Source of the DNA: Janthinobacterium saanense
GTDB taxonomy: Bacteria > Pseudomonadota > Gammaproteobacteria > Burkholderiales > Burkholderiaceae_D
DNA: 64,000 nt
NCBI RefSeq assembly: GCF_014200675.1
Contig: NZ_JACHCI010000005.1
Coordinates: 124,001 to 188,000, forward strand
Direction: 5' to 3'
Shown: in pieces, positions 62,526-64,000 of the stretch
How positions within the stretch are numbered: position 1 is the first letter of the stretch
Layout of the letters: each line of letters starts with the position of its first letter
Made by a program: the position numbers and the translations under genes
Notes under the pieces: generated by a model
The model's database searches: none
The model's input: the letters and a program-made list of their open reading frames with translations, nothing else
Told to the model about the DNA's origin: nothing

Positions 62526-63733
62526 GCGCCACCACAGAAAACTCCCTGATCCTGGTGCTCAATTGCGGCTCGTCCAGCATCAAGTTCGCGCTGTTCGACG
62601 CCAGCGGCGAGACCGTGCCGCAAGAGCCTGAATGGAGCGGCAAGGTGGAAGGCATAGGCCGCGAAAGCGCGACCTTCCGCGTTGCTGGGCAGCCAGCGCA
62701 GCCCTTGCAGCTGGACTCGCAACTGCCGCATCACGCGGCGCTGGAAACCATCCGCGAACGGGTGGTGGCGCAGCTGGCAGGGCGTACCTTGCGGGCCGTG
62801 GTCCATCGCGTGGTGCATGGCGGCAGCAAGTATTTCGCTCCCGTGCGCATCGATTTCGACGTGCTGGCCGACCTGAAAAGTTTTATCCCGCTCGCGCCCC
62901 TGCACCAGCCGTTCGCACTGGAAGCGATCGAAGTGCTGCTGGAATCGCGGCCCGATATCGCCCAGGTGGCGTGTTTCGATACGGCTTTCCACCACACGGT
63001 GCCGCAGGTGGAACAGATGCTGGCCTTGCCCTACGATGCGTGGGAGCGGGGCTTGCGCCGCTATGGTTTCCACGGCCTGTCCTACGAGTACCAGTCGCTG
63101 GTGCTGGAACAGCGTTATGGCCCTGTCGCACGCGGCAAGGTCATCGTGGCCCACCTGGGCAGCGGCGCCAGCCTGTGCGCGATGGAAGGCTTGCACAGCG
63201 TGGGCACCACCATGGGATTTTCCGCGCTCGATGGCCTGATGATGGGCACGCGCTGCGGCGCGCTTGATCCGGGCGCGGTGATTTACCTGATGGAGATCGA
63301 GAAGCTGTCGCTGGAAAAAGTGGCGCATGTGCTGTACCACGAATCGGGTTTGCTGGGTGTGTCCGGCGTGTCGGCTGATCCGCCCGTGCTGCTGGCGCAG
63401 GAAGGCCGGCAGGATGCGACGGGCGAGCGCATACGCGCGGCGCTGGCCCTGTATGTGCGCCGCATCGTGCGTGAAATCGGCGCGCTGACGGCGGTATTGA
63501 AAGGCCTGGACCTGCTGGTGTTTACAGCGGGTATCGGCGAGCACAGTGCGGAACTGCGCCGGCGTATCTGTGCGGAGCTGGGCTTCGTCGGCCCCGTGCT
63601 CGATAGCGAGGCCAATGCAGACAACGCCAGCGTGATATCCAGCGCCGGCAGCCGCATCGTGGTGGGCGTGGAACCGGCCAACGAGGAGTGGGTGGCTGCC
63701 CGGCACGCGGCGCTGGCGGTGCCACTGGCATAG
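62522..63733 (+). CDS. ackA: acetate kinase
   Basis: A 403-residue ASKHA-superfamily kinase making ATP from acyl-phosphate and ADP. Visible motifs are NCGSSSIKF near residue 12, VVHRVVHGG, GFHGLSYEY, and the late FTAGIGEHS adenine-binding segment. ATG 62522 overlaps the preceding stop as ATGA; a longer frame from 62474 is inside the previous gene. With the phosphotransacylase it gives substrate-level ATP, consistent with FNR-type control. Propionate or butyrate as true substrates cannot be excluded. Confidence 0.93.
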   Translation: MSATTENSLILVLNCGSSSIKFALFDASGETVPQEPEWSGKVEGIGRESATFRVAGQPAQPLQLDSQLPHHAALETIRERVVAQLAGRTLRAVVHRVVHGGSKYFAPVRIDFDVLADLKSFIPLAPLHQPFALEAIEVLLESRPDIAQVACFDTAFHHTVPQVEQMLALPYDAWERGLRRYGFHGLSYEYQSLVLEQRYGPVARGKVIVAHLGSGASLCAMEGLHSVGTTMGFSALDGLMMGTRCGALDPGAVIYLMEIEKLSLEKVAHVLYHESGLLGVSGVSADPPVLLAQEGRQDATGERIRAALALYVRRIVREIGALTAVLKGLDLLVFTAGIGEHSAELRRRICAELGFVGPVLDSEANADNASVISSAGSRIVVGVEPANEEWVAARHAALAVPLA

Positions 63734-63931
63734 GACAGAGAAATTGCCCAACTGAACATATTTTCCCCTTGCGTGGGCTAACGCACAGTGTGGTTTTGAT
63801 TCTTGCTCTACTATGAAGTCATGCCATCGCCGGGTGTGAAAACGACGGCGATGCCAGGCAAGCTTGAACATTTTGCCAGCCTTTAATCAGAATGCATCAT
63901 AAGAATTTTAACGACATTGAAAGGTCACATC

Positions 63932-64000
63932 ATGAACAAATTACTCGCCGCTCTGATCGCTACCCTGTTTGCCAGCGCTGCTTTTGCACAAACCGCGCCG
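63932..64000 (+). CDS. small exported protein, 5' end only (window edge)
   Basis: The last 23 codons encode a clear signal peptide, MNKLLAALIATLFASAAFAQ, with likely cleavage after AFA. A ribosome site AAAGG lies before the ATG. The rest is outside the window, so nothing can be said on function. Confidence 0.6.
   Translation, partial: MNKLLAALIATLFASAAFAQTAP

Noticed and set aside
63823-63861. Terminator after ackA (CATCGCCG...CGGCGATG hairpin)
   Set aside because: A stem is present but no T-run follows on either strand, so I do not call it a terminator.

Overview
The window reads as chromosomal DNA of a high-GC betaproteobacterium of the Oxalobacteraceae, most likely Janthinobacterium or a close relative. 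Grounds are the Betaproteobacteria-style phenylacetate operon, the many TonB-dependent receptors, GGGGTC-type intergenic palindromes, and DarP next to PmbA. The genus is an inference from gene content. I saw no tRNA, rRNA, CRISPR array, insertion sequence or phage gene.

Layout. 1-3264: housekeeping genes estB (cut by the window edge), mog, darP and pmbA. 3338-9962: an orphan lipoprotein, a TonB-dependent receptor translationally coupled to a Tat-exported PLP enzyme of the class-V aminotransferase type, an M14 carboxypeptidase and a small conserved-looking protein. 9995-23116: a phenylacetate catabolon, with paaX divergent from paaABCDE-G-H-I-K-J-Y-Z. It encodes the epoxidase, the ring isomerase and hydrolase, beta-oxidation steps, CoA ligase and thioesterases. 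No paaF is visible, and two GGGGTC palindromes lie inside the operon. 23118-24341: an M24 peptidase.

24389-33005 (minus strand): a ten-gene, non-canonical type II secretion or MSHA-like machine (inner-membrane platform protein, ATPase, PilM/N/O/P-like proteins, lipoprotein secretin, three pilin-like proteins). A secreted M4 metallopeptidase with its own terminator lies upstream. 35712-37829: an ACT-domain protein and argH. 38102-39322: two nearly identical 67-residue exported peptides flanking a GNAT acetyltransferase, duplicated together with their flanking DNA.

39394-48869: a probable extracellular cyanophycin-utilisation locus. A YfcC-type transporter and a CphZ/AotO-like dipeptide hydrolase are divergent from an RpiR regulator, a TonB-dependent receptor, a secreted cyanophycinase and a secreted M64 peptidase. 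The proposed flow is polymer cut outside the cell, dipeptide imported across both membranes, then hydrolysis to Asp and Arg. 48881-51064: a siderophore-type receptor behind two Fur-box-like sites.

51511-63733: one long plus-strand operon: fabI, nodT-type outer-membrane factor, HlyD (YhiI-like), RbbA, YhhJ-like permease, a PhaC-like DUF3141 protein, MaoC-phosphotransacylase fusion and acetate kinase. It is preceded by a perfect TTGAT-N4-ATCAA FNR/Anr box spaced correctly from a TATAGT -10 element, so it is probably induced at low oxygen. The window ends inside a small exported protein.
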